Of a stretch of DNA of 64,000 nucleotides, positions 48,881 to 59,737 are shown piece by piece. This stretch comes from Cryptomeria japonica (lineage: Eukaryota > Streptophyta > Pinopsida > Cupressales > Cupressaceae), in assembly GCF_030272615.1 (NCBI RefSeq), contig NC_081407.1:151425048-151489047 (forward strand), in the 5' to 3' direction. The notes beneath the pieces were generated by a model. It ran no database searches. It saw only the letters and a program-made list of their open reading frames with translations, and was not told where the DNA came from. Made by a program: the position numbers and the translations under genes. Position 1 is the stretch's first letter. The number at the start of each line of letters is the position of its first letter.

Positions 48881-49813
48881 ACTAAAATGAGAAACTAAAT
48901 TCATTTTGCTGCAGTCAAGGTAGGGAGATCCAATGAAGGACATCCCCACCTTGCAGTCTAAACACAAAAACTATGCAAGATATATCGGTAACTGGTAACA
49001 CAACATAGATAAAGCAGAAAGAGCAACCGACAACACCACAAAATATACAACCGGTAAATAGTATGAACAATTCTTATAATAGTTTAAAGAATTACATATG
49101 CCACATGTTGGGCTGCAACCTAGGATTACAAACATGCTTACAACATCAATATAAGATCTCAGATCATCTACACATCAATTCAGCCTCCGATTACAGTCAA
49201 TCGATTCATCCCTGTTCCGGACCTCAGCCCTTCCGACTTCAGTCCTACTGGATTAGGATCTCATTGATATCTACATCTTTGCTCGATCTCTAATCTTTGT
49301 CCTCTATATTCCATCTTCTATCTCTTGAAATGAATCACTAAACTTTCCCTTTATACCATCTGCAAATAATAACTCGATCAAGTCAGCCTAAGACCAACCA
49401 GTTCATAATGAAACATGCTAATAGTAACATGTTGGCTCAAATCACTAAGAACATCTCCGAAGTACATAAAACATCACACCGTCTTCTAGGAACATTGGAC
49501 AAGGTACAAGAAACATAAATCAATGTTCCGTAAGTCACAAAAATCAACCGTAACCCAATTCAACTTCGCTCAACACATTGCAAGACTAACCGGTAAGAAC
49601 ACACCAACACTGGGCCAATATCGGAATCGATATCTCACCGAAATTAAATCCAAATGCCACGAATCTTGAACATGATAAAGACAAGGAACTCAAGGCAATA
49701 AATCCAAATCCACAATGCTAAATTCTCAAACATGAAGAAATGCCACGATCTCCAAGCAACTCCATAGCTAATTGCTCCAACCTTTTTGAACTACTCCGGT
49801 GCTCTTGCATCAC
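48881..49813. mobile_element. About 930-bp unclassified insert in the right LTR
   Basis: Absent from the matching place in the left LTR (about 21245). Contains several ACCGGT-like phrases ('caaccggtaaatag', 'actaaccggtaag') of the kind seen in the Copia LTR at 10623-12115. The edges do not give a clean TG...CA with 5-bp duplication. Instead the left edge ('ttactaaaatgagaaactaaat') loosely resembles the host sequence at the right edge ('tttactgtaaagaaattaaat'). It could be a damaged solo LTR or an insertion by another mechanism. Confidence 0.5.
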
Positions 49814-50753
49814 ATTTACTGTAAAGAAATTAAATCATAATAGAAAACTAAAACTTCTTAACATGCATTCATCGAAACAATATCTAAGTGGAGATTAAAC
49901 AACTACAACTTTTGAAGTTTAACACTTAATCTAGTCAAAATGCATTAATAAAGAGTCTGAACAACATGAGATAAATCCAATGCACAAAACTAAACATGAA
50001 AAATAAATAACACAAGGATCACCTCCCTTTTGTTGAGAGGGCCCTGAACTTCCTCTGGTGGTATCCTAAATACAATAATTCTTAGATCAAATTTTGATTT
50101 TCATTGAAATGTACTTCCAATAGGAAGTAAAAACAAACTTGCTAATTACAAAATATGGAGCTCTACTGCTGGCTAGCTTACTAACTAATTTTCCTATTAC
50201 ATTGTACATAACTCAATTGGATTTTATAGATATCCACCTTTATTCAAATTCAAACTATTGCTACCTACTTAAAATAGAGTAACGACTACAACCGAACTGG
50301 AGAAAGCTTAATATCAAACCAATAAACTTTAGAAGGAAGTTAAAGCTCCAAGACAAACGATGAAATAGACAAAGGGAATATCAAGAGGATCTTTAATCTA
50401 CAATACTTCAAGATTCGTAATCATATAGGTAGCCACTGAACTAGAGTTGACCATTTAAGTTCGCTTGTTCACACTAAAATATATTCAAAAATACATTTAT
50501 GAAGATTAAACAGAACCAAGCAACATATTTATGATTATAATGGAATTCATACTTGCAAATTAATCAAAAAGAAAATTATTTATCCATAAGATATCATTCC
50601 TAATATTACTTCTAATAAGCAGAATATAGTAGCAAAAATGAATAAACATGCAAGTTATAAGGATGCTGACAGGTATATTAGTTCACAGATAATTAAAAGT
50701 TTTAAACCATTAAGTATGATTAATAGTACAAAGATGAGCCCCTCATCACCATG

Positions 50754-51825
50754 TACAATGTAAATATCTCACAAACGAAGAAAAGGAGAAAACCATGTGG
50801 GACAAAGTTCCTCTCGAAAAGAAAGAAAAGAAATAAAATGATGATGCATGGAGAAATCAAAATCCCCCAAGGACTACATACATCATGTATATATACAATC
50901 AAGAACCCCTCATAAGAAGGAAATAAGGAGACTACATATGCCCCTCATAATGAATAATGTACTGCGAAAATGGTGAGTGCTTGAAGAAAAAATATAGTCC
51001 AATGTCTACAAATAACATTTCTCCCCTTAGGAAGAAGATAAACCAAGTACAAATGAAAGAATTCTTTCCATTCTGGATACGAAATAGGAAGTGGAACCCA
51101 AATGTAGGCTAATGGTGTCTCTGAAATTTGCTCACATATCACCAAGTCCTTGGATAATAAAGATGCCACAAACCAACTTAGGTGCACACCCAATCACAAT
51201 AGAAGGCATTGAGCAAGGAACTGATGGAAACTATTTCTGAACAAGCTCCAAAGACAAAGATGAAGTTACAACACTAGTGCCATGAATATCATCAAATAGG
51301 AGAGATTCCTTTGGAAATTGAATAGGAGTCTCCAAGCTTGAGGAATCCATCACATAAGCATGGTCAAACTGGACAATGAAATGTGATGATTCAAGTGAAG
51401 GAGGAGACTCCTGAATGTAAATATCCAAAGACAAGGTAGATGAATCTCCAATTGTAATGAAACTATCATCAAAGAGGAGAGAAATACCCTCAACTGTGTC
51501 CTCTAAATATGGAATGTGAGACTTTTCAAACAATGAACCAATGTTTGACAAATAGGAACCCCAATTGGGAATAAAAATAGATACTTGTTGCAATGACTTA
51601 CTAGAATCACCAACAAGAGATGAACGTGCGATCTCAATTGGAGAAGTAGGAGTTGCAGGAGGATTATTTGTATCATCATATCTCTCAAGTGCTACATCAT
51701 ATTCAAATTCCTTTAAGTACCATCATCAAAGTGAATATTTTCAACATCATCAAGTGGAAGAAGGCAAGCTAAAGCAAGATCATTTGGGAATGGAGGAAGA
51801 TTTGGATCTCTAAAAATATCCCAAA
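50754..51825 (-). pseudogene. Decayed minus-strand ORF, identity unknown
   Basis: From 51825 the minus strand reads FRDPNLPPFPNDLALACLLP, shifts frame near 51710, then stays open through 51593-51231 (SIFIPNWGSYLSNIGSLFEK, ISLLFDDSFITIGD, and on). It is rich in Ser, Leu and Asp and has no motif I recognise. It was interrupted by the element at 51831, and its 5' side would lie beyond 57753. 50754-50944 shows nothing. It could be part of an older retroelement polyprotein. Confidence 0.4.
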
Positions 51826-51830
51826 CAATG

Positions 51831-53057
51831 TGTAGTGTCAAAAATTGCATACCCCTTTGTAATTTGACTTACATCTTTTGTAACCACTTTGGTGTCCATT
51901 CCCCTAGCACCTGAGTAGGCTCACTTTAGCCCTTGCATCGGCCTTTCCCCTCTTAGGATGCTTGAGACCCCCCTTTTTGGTAGCTCGCTTGTGGTGTCAG
52001 TCTTGTTAGCCGTGTGTCTCCCTTGTCTTCTATCGTTTTCAAGTGTGATTCATTTGAACACTAGCGTGTCGCAAAGACATCTGCGCACTGTGCATTCATC
52101 TTGCAAAATCTCAACGTTTGAATGTTGATTTTGAGCGTGCCTTTCCACTTGTCACCTGCACATGTCAATGGAAATGACCCTAAATATTTCAAATGGCTCG
52201 CCAACCCTCTTTTTCCCTCCTCTTTTCTCTTATTAAACCAATCTTTTTGCTCTAGCTCTCTCTCTTAGACTCTCTTAGACTCTCTTGCTCTCTAGCACTA
52301 TCTCTCTGATTCTCTTGGCTCTTACAACTTGCTCTTATTATCATGTTCTTTCTACAACAATCTTTCATTTGTTACAACGCTCTAAAGCTCTCACAGTAAT
52401 CTCTTTGCATCTAACTTGGCTTTTGTCACACCTATTTGGTAATATCTATTTATTTATCCTATCTATGAGCATCTTGGGATTCATCACATCCCTTGTCCAT
52501 CAAATCATTTATCATTTATCTTATCTTGCATTAATTTTATTAATCTATCTATCTATCTATCTATGGAGGTGGAAACAACAAAATAGGGATTTGACTAAGG
52601 CAAGTCCCCAAGCAGCCCCAAACATTTTTCCTTTCTGGCTTGTGTGCAGGTTGCATTGGAGAAGATTTATCTTTCTGGAGGCTTCATAGCGTGGACCTAT
52701 TGTTCACCTATTTTCTTTCTTTTTATCTTATTTCACTTTATTTCCTAGTTGTCTATATTTTTATATTATCACACTTCTTTCATTTATCTGTATGACCGTC
52801 AGTCCCTTTTCTGTATGGTTCTCTGTTTCTATTTGTACAGGATGATAGTACGTTGCACTGGAGTCCTAGTTCTGCATGTTCGTCCTGGTCACAAAGAGCT
52901 ACCATAATTGTCTAGAAGGCATGTTTGTATTGTATTAGCTTAGTTCTATATCTCGTATCCCCTGGCTCACCCTTAGCGCCACTTTAAGTGAGGTGGTGAC
53001 ATATAGTTTGTTCTCTGAAATTCATCATCTTAGAGGTAACAAATTCCCACCTCTACA
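51831..53057 (+). repeat. 5' LTR of the second Tat-like element
   Basis: TGTAGTGTCAAAAATTG to CACCTCTACA. Contains a (CTAT)n run at about 52541-52563. The ORF at 52285-52689 is a shadow in LTR sequence. Confidence 0.88.
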
Positions 53058-53060
53058 TTT

Positions 53061-53079
53061 TGGTGAGCCCGATGTGAAC
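53061..53079 (+). promoter_or_regulatory. Primer-binding site of the second Tat-like element
   Basis: TGGTGAGCCCGATGTGAAC, three bases after the LTR end. It is similar in form to the site at 22636-22653. Confidence 0.65.
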
Positions 53080-53301
53080 ACTTTTATATTATTTTCAAAT
53101 CATTCTTTATTATTTCTTCAAGCATTTAGCATCCCCCTAAAAAAAAAGGGACAATTCTAAATCTTTCCCCTTCTTCCAATTTTTTTTTTTGGGGGTGCTG
53201 CCCTGAACACCATTCCATACCGTCAATTTATTAATGATTCATCGACCTTTGGTTGACTTGTTTATTTATTCTTTCTTAAGTTTAAGTTTATTAATTTCAA
53301 A

Positions 53302-55535
53302 ATGCATATGTTATCTTCTTTTATTAACTTAGTTTCTAGGTTTATTCAAAGTGCCAATGATGTTCCTTTTCATGCTTGTGATGGTGTCTTAGCTCCACCT
53401 ATGTCACTCTATGCCTTTGATCCCTCTTGTAATATATCTTCTATTTCAGAGGATATTTTTTTACAAGAGGATGAAATCATTGAAACCTTTCTTAATGTTA
53501 CTCTACCATCTCTTCATTCCAATGCACTCTCTTCTAGAGATGATGCATTAGTGAATGATGAGTCTCGACTCATATTTGATTTTCCAAAGGTCGATGTTTG
53601 TAAAATTCCTTTATCTAAATCTTCTACATATCTTAATGAGTCTGTGAATGTCATTTATGTCTCTGCTGCCCCTAAAAGGCCCAAGAGACCAATCATTCAT
53701 GTGACTGCAGCTACTCCTTCTCTAAAGAAGGTAAAATCTATTCATGGTGTTCCTTTTGAAAATGACTTACCAAATCTTTTAATGAGATATACATAGTCTA
53801 AGGATCCTTCTTATATAATGGTAGCCCATACTTATAATACTCAAAGAAATAAGCAACATCTTGATCATCCACAACCCTCTATACCATCTTCTCAACCAAG
53901 TCTTCCTCAAGCACCTTCACCTGTGGCTAAGCGGCCTAGTGATTATAATCTTATTGAGCAACTTTGTGTTACTTCTGCTAAGATCTCACTATAGGATTTA
54001 CTTAAGACTAATTTAGTTTATCAAGGTATGCTATAGGAAGCTCTACAAAAGATCTTTATTGTCTTCTTCTGCTAGGCCAATAGATGTAAATGCGTTGATG
54101 GATCATATTCGTGCGGACTTTCCAAATATTACGTTGTATCCCCATGAACTTCCACCTCCGGAAGTGAGGAACTTGGCTGACCCATAAATGATAATCGTTC
54201 ATGTTAATGACATTGGAATTAGATGAACTCTTGTTCATACAGGTTCTACACTTAATGTATGCAATGTGGATTTATTACTAAAGATTAAGGTTGATTTGAA
54301 ATCCCTAGAAGCATCTTCTTTGTTTATTCATGGTTTCGATAATAGTGGAAAAAGTGCTTTGGGAACGATTATCTTGCCTATGAAGGTTGAACCTGTCACT
54401 ATTTCGACTCTGGTACATGTAATGCCAGGTCTTCCATCTTATAATCTCCTCTTGGGTAGACCATGGCTTCATGCTTTAGGAGCTTTTTCTTTTATGCTTC
54501 ATGGTTCAATGAAGTTTGTGGCAAATAATCAAGTGGTTACAATAAAGGTTGTCCCTGATGCTATGCACCTATGTCAAGTAGCGACACTGGGTCAGATTTC
54601 AGTTGCACCTTTGTTTCAAAATTATTTTCCAACATTGTCCTCCACAGTGACAATTTCTACCTCTATCGTGTCCCCTAAAAAAGGAAAGTCAAAAGGGTGA
54701 AGAAGTCCCAAAGAAGGAATCACTTGAGAAGCAAGATTCTCCCAAAGTAGATCCTCCTAAGGCAGATCTCCTGAAAGCACAAATATTTGAGTCTACTCCT
54801 AATAACACATCTTCTGTTGAAATATCTTCTTCAACTAAAGTGAATGCATGTTTAGGTGATGATTGGGGTTCCCTAGATTTCCTTGATTCTCATGTTGGCG
54901 AATATAAGGTCAAACTTATCCACCTTAAACTTCAAAAATCATCTTTCACACCTATTGCCAAAGAGTATTATTCTTCTACATCATAGGATCATGTGAACAC
55001 TATTAACTATACCACTAATGGTGATCCTCCCTCTCTTGAAGAGATACAATCACATTATGGTCCAAGATTTAATATCACCTCGAAGTATGGATATAAAGGA
55101 AATGGTCTTGGGTGCATGGGTCAAGGTGTTAAGGTGCCTTTGGAGCCAAATTCGTGTTCGTTTACGATAGGCTTAGGGTACAAGCCTAATCCATCTTCAT
55201 CTCATCCTTCATCATCTGTTATCTTTGTATCTCCTTCTTGTGAGCGGTCAAGACCTTCTCCACAAGAGAAAGGGTTACTTCCTGCTCCTCATCCTTTATC
55301 TAAGCAAGAACGTGTCTTGTTGTGGCTTCTCAAAGCTTGCTTGATTACTCTTCCTCTTCCTGCACATAATAAGTTTCCTAAGAATGATTCTTTCTATGCA
55401 TACCATCAAGTTCTTAGCTATTCCACTAGTGAATGCAAGGCCTTGGATGACAAGATTCAACAACTTCATCTATCGGGTGTCATTGATCTTTCGTGTATTG
55501 ATATATCTTCTTTATTTTTTTTGCATAGAATGTGA
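53302..55535 (+). pseudogene. Protease / G-patch polyprotein remnant
   Basis: The first frame, 53302-53796, is Ser/Pro/Leu-rich with no gag motif. After a stop it continues (RPSDYNLIEQLCVTSAKISL), matching YDLVEQLGKTPALISILELL of the intact ORF at 25199. A frameshift near 54050 follows. The protease active site at about 54232 reads LVHTGSTLNV: His replaces the catalytic Asp (GAT to CAT). The protease end is YNLLLGRPWLHALGAF (about 54439). After another frame change, 54993-55535 holds a G-patch-like motif, YGYKGNGLGCMGQG, then FYAYHQVLSYSTSECKALDD. The latter resembles the CHHC knuckle region of the other Tat-like gag but has lost its first Cys and a His. RT and integrase never follow. Confidence 0.75.
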
Positions 55536-56477
55536 CATTGAGGTACATCTCTATATTTCTCTCTATCATATTTCTATCTGTTGTTCATTCTTATCATGTC
55601 TCTTCTTCACCTGTAATGATGCATCTCTATCTATCACCCATTGTGGTAATTATCTATCTACTTCTCTCCCTCTGTGGCTCTTATCAAAATCTATCTTATC
55701 GGTAGTGGCTTTCCTCCATAGCAAGGTTGGTTCTACCTAGCATCTATCTTTTTATCCTTATTAGTAGTGGCCTTCCTTCTAAGTGAGATTGCTACTACTT
55801 ATCTTTCACTAGTGGCCTTCCTTTTGAGCGAGGTTGGTGCTACTTATCTTTTGGTAGTGGCCTTCTTTCAGAGCAAGGTTGGTGCTACTTATCTTTGATC
55901 ATCTGGCATAACACAACTTGATAGATCTATCTTTTTTATCATCATCATATCGATATGACTGCTAGTGATAGATCAAGCTAGTGTTTGGGTCATGTACTAT
56001 CTCTTCAACATTGATTGTTTCTCTAACTTCTGGGTGCATTCTTCCTCGAAGTGATCAATCCTTTCATTCTTGTCTTCATTTTAGAATTCCTCTATTTGTT
56101 TTTTCATGTTATTTTGGGGATGACGCATGATACCGAGACAACCTTTTTACATAAAGGTCTCTTTTACTTTGCTGACTCAAGCCCGTAGTTTCTTTTTTCT
56201 GTGCTTTCATATGTGTTCTATCTATTTCTTTATCATGTTCTAACCCTTTTGTCTTGGGGTTTTATTTTTCTCTAACCTTGTTCTCTTGTGTAGGATCTCC
56301 TATCTAATGCATTTGTTTTTTACGTCTTTAGCTTGGGTCCATGCTTCCTTGGCTTGGAGATTTACCTGCTTCCTCTACAATATCCTTTTGGTTTCATGGT
56401 ATTATATCTTTTTCAGTCATTTTCCTTTAGCGTGCATATTCATGTTCATTCATAAGCCCGCTAAAGTAGAGGCAAAA
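55536..56477 (+). other. 3' untranslated region of the second Tat-like element, with repeats
   Basis: Non-coding. 55701-55890 holds four imperfect repeats built on 'tagtggccttcctt...aggttggtgctacttatc', each foldable as a hairpin. Outer stems are GGTAG/CTACC, AGTAGT/ACTACT, a weak third unit, and GTAG/CTAC; the inner stem is CCTT/AAGG in the best copies. The polypurine tract AAAGTAGAGGCAAAA is at 56463-56477, next to the LTR. Confidence 0.65.
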
Positions 56478-56894
56478 TGTAGTGTCAAAAATTGCATACC
56501 CCTTTGTAATTTGACCTACATCTTTTGTAACCACTTTGGTATCCATTTCCCTATCACCTGAGTAGGCTCACTTCAGCCCTTGCATCATCCTTTCCCCTCT
56601 TAGGATGCTTGAGACCCCTCTTTCTGGCTTCTCCCTCGTGGCGTCAATCTTGTTAGCCATGCGTCTCTCTTGTCTCCTATCATTTTCTAGTGTGATTCAT
56701 TTGGACGCTAGTGCACCACGTGAATGTCTGCGCATTGTGCATTCGTCTTGCGAATATCAATGTTCAAATGTCAGTTTTGAGCATGGATTTCCACTTGTCA
56801 CCTGCACATGTCATTGGAAATAACCTCAAATATTTCAAATGGCTCACCAACCCTCTTTTTCTCTCCTCTTCTCTCTTTTTAAACCAATCTTTTT

Positions 56895-56932
<38 letters not shown>

Positions 56933-57748
56933 ACTCTCTTACACTGTCTTGGTCTCTCTCTGGCTCACTATCACTATCTCTCTAATTCTCTTGGCTATTA
57001 CAACTTGCTGTTATTCTCATGCGCTTGCTACAACAATCTTTCATTTATTACAACACTCTAAAGCTTTCAGAGTAATATCTTTGCATCTAACTTGGCTTTT
57101 GTCAAGCCTATTTGGTAATATCTATCTATTTATCCTATCTCTGAGCATCTTGGGATTCATCACATCCCTTATCCATCAAATCATTTATCATTATCATTTA
57201 TCATATCTTGCATTTATTTTATTTATCTATCTATCTATCTATCTAGTTTTCTGTGGAGGTGGAAACACCAAAACAAGGATTTGACTGAGGCAAGTCCCCA
57301 AGCAGCCCCAAACATTTTTTCCTTTCTGGCTTATGTGCAAGTTGCATTAGAGAAGATTTATTTGGCTAGAGGATTCATAGCATGGATCTATTGTTCATTT
57401 ATTTTCTTCCCTTTTCTCTTATTTCACTTTATTTCCTAGTTGTCTGTATTTTCATAGTACTGCACTTCTTTTATTTATCTGTATGACTGTCAGTCCCTTA
57501 TTTGTATGGTTCTCTATTTTTGTTCGTACAGGATGGTAGTGCACCACACTAGATTCCAAGTTCCGCGCATTCGTCCTGGTCACAAAGAGCTACCAGAACT
57601 GTCTAGAAGGTATGTCTATCTTGTATTAGCTTAGTTCTATATCTCATATCTTCTGGCTCACCCTTAGTGCCAGTTTAAGTGAGGTAGCAACATACACTTT
57701 GTTCTCTGAGATTCATCATCTTAGATGTAACAAATTTCCACCTCTACA
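56478..57748 (+). repeat. 3' LTR of the second Tat-like element
   Basis: It aligns with 51831-53057. It contains a (CT)n run at about 56898-56931 and a (CTAT)n run near 57224-57245, which account for part of the length difference. Confidence 0.88.
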
Positions 57749-57753
57749 CAATG

Positions 57754-59089
57754 GTCCCAATTATGCATGAGAACTTAATACCTCTAAACTCGGGGTAGAT
57801 ATCAAACAGGAAGCTTGGACTGATGCTACAACCAATCAATCCTATGATGTAATCATTCTTATTACCCCAAACTAACTACTTCCATTTGATCTTTGTCTTA
57901 GGAATGAGTCCATAAAGATGGGGCAAGAGATTAAGCCATCTACAATGTGTGATGATTCCTTTTGCCCACGAGTCATAATAATCCTTAGTCAAAGTGATAA
58001 TAGAAGGATGTATTGCATAAACTATGATTACATCAATTATACACTTATCAAATTAGAAATAGAGATCAACAACATGAAGTATACTTGAAATAAAATAACT
58101 AGATCTTAATAAGCACCTCCTCAATTGTCAAAACATCCAAGTAGTCTACCAATATGCAAACAACACAAAACTAAACCATGCATAGATTTGGAACAAAATT
58201 TGAAAAAGTGCATGGATAGTTTTGTAGAGATCCTCAATACCTTTCCAACAACACGAGAATCATGAAAATCAAATATCATGGCACAAAATTACAAGCTCGG
58301 GACCCAAAAATCAAGATATAACTTCAATTAGCAAAAACATTGCTCAAACAACAAAATAATGAGAAATTGTTGCTACAAATGGAAAGTTAACAAAGCTTCC
58401 TTTTCAATGATATTTGGTTCTAAAAAATTTGCCTCTATTTGCCTAAGTTATGAGCAAAACAAAAAAAATAAAAACCCTTTAGATGCACAAAGAGGGCCAT
58501 AGTATGCACCTAGAGGCTAAAAACAATCTAGATCGTAGTCTCTCCATATGACCTAGGGCTACTAAGGGGCAAAATAAAAAATCACATATTGGGAGAAAAT
58601 ACATATAGTGGTAGACTCCACCATATAAAATCCCCCCATATAGGAAAATAGAAAATCCAACTAATGGAAGCCCTTAGCCGACCCAATTACAATGTTTACC
58701 CACTCATTGAACAACATAAGCTTTGCACTGATGAAATAATAATTAGCTGAAATAGCTACACTATCGTAAATGTGGGATTAAACTCACTCAAACCATCAAC
58801 CTTGAGTGGGCATGCCAAATTAGAAAATGTGCATTTTGAAAATCAGGTGGGCTACGTGCCAACGGGACTAGGCCAAACACAATGGCACACATGATAAAGA
58901 TAAATGTTGTTCAATGGACATATGAGCCTCTCAAATTTTTACATTGATAGAGAATCCAAGGAGGACAATGCGGGTAAAAAAATGTTGTCTAACAAGGAAA
59001 AGATAACCTAGACAATGTATACACAACTAAACAATAACCGACCTTTCCAAAATGAAAATATACCCATATGATGTGTCAAACTTGAGGTT
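57754..59089. other. Non-coding spacer, nothing recognised
   Basis: AT-rich sequence continuous with 50754-51825 before the element at 51831 inserted. No frame, repeat pair or RNA gene stands out. Confidence 0.6.
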
Positions 59090-59737
59090 TGTTGGTGTAA
59101 ATTATGTCTCATAGTTACACTTTACTTAAGTTGATTTAGGATAATGCATTTCATACTAATTTGCATATGAGACACTTAGGGAATTGCATATCTAGGGAAT
59201 ATGGTTGTAGGAGAGATTCCACATTTGGTGGGTGATCCACCTTTAGTGGAATTATCTATTGTTTCTCCTACCTACCCCTACCTACCCTTGCATCCCATTG
59301 AGCCATATGTCATGGTTGTGTGATCTCTTTTCCCTATGGCCTTGCCTTTATAAGAAAGCTCATTTATATTGTATGTAATCCAATTGACAATCCAGTTGGG
59401 CATTTTGCATCTTGATGAGAATACAATTTGTTCTTATCTATTTTGTCCTCTCTTTCTTTTGTGCTATTCATTAGCGTCCAGATCTTGGGTTGCTATAGGA
59501 AAATTCTTGCATGGTATCAAAGCCATTAGAGTACCATTTGTTTACTATTTGAGAGAATATTGGTGCAATTTGGGGTTTTGCATTTCATGGCTTTCTATTG
59601 CAAGTCAATATTGGAGCCTGTTGGGTCAGATATAAGGTTACCATTAGATTGAAGAGGTTCAAGAAAGTCAGAATTGCCTTTTGTTCCGTCCAAATCTGAT
59701 ACTCGGGGCCAAATCTACAGTCGTTTGAAGGTGGTCG
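59090..59737 (+). mobile_element. 5' LTR and leader of a Copia element, cut by another insertion
   Basis: A 422-bp LTR from TGTTGGTGTAAATTATG to AATTCTTGCA (59090-59511), followed at once by TGGTATCAAAGCC, an initiator-Met primer-binding site with one change from TGGTATCAGAGCC. 59525-59737 is the start of the internal region with no preserved gag. The element is broken at 59738 by the minus-strand Copia element; its remainder would lie right of the window. Confidence 0.75.

Larger units (their letters stand above)
20701..50748 (-). mobile_element. Athila-like Ty3/gypsy element with four nested insertions
   Basis: The boundaries are TGGTGGGAAAGGTCG at the left end and CCTCATCA at the right, with a perfect TSD CCATG at 20696-20700 and 50749-50753. 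The LTRs are recognisable after removing the insertions: left 20701-21846 plus 33292-33556 (about 1.41 kb), right 46675-50748. Reading on the minus strand from the right: 5' LTR, Asp-type primer site, gag, protease, RT, RNase H, integrase, hairpin array, an extra ORF, polypurine tract, 3' LTR. The RT motif around VYMDDFSVHG and the GIVLGHHISKESI and FLGHAGYY blocks match Athila-type RT. All genes carry stops, so it is an old autonomous-type element now dead. Confidence 0.85.
46675..50748 (-). repeat. 5' LTR of the Athila-like element with two insertions
   Basis: It aligns with the left LTR in three parts: 46675-46705, 48364-48880 and 49814-50748. Between them lie a solo LTR (46706-48363) and an unexplained insert (48881-49813). 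A further ~72 bp at about 50118-50190 is present here but absent from the left LTR, with a short direct repeat (ACT) at its edges suggesting a deletion in the left copy. Confidence 0.85.
51831..57748 (+). mobile_element. Second Tat-like non-autonomous element
   Basis: LTRs 51831-53057 (1227 bp) and 56478-57748 (1271 bp), TSD CAATG at 51826-51830 and 57749-57753. The internal part is 3.4 kb: primer site, one broken ORF with protease and a G-patch, a hairpin-repeat region, polypurine tract. There is no RT, RNase H or integrase. The first 130 bp of the LTRs differ by about 6%, so it is older than the element at 21847. Confidence 0.88.

Noticed and set aside
56711-57284. Plus-strand ORFs in the second Tat-like 3' LTR
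   Set aside because: They are LTR sequence including a CT microsatellite, and the homologous 5' LTR frame is different.
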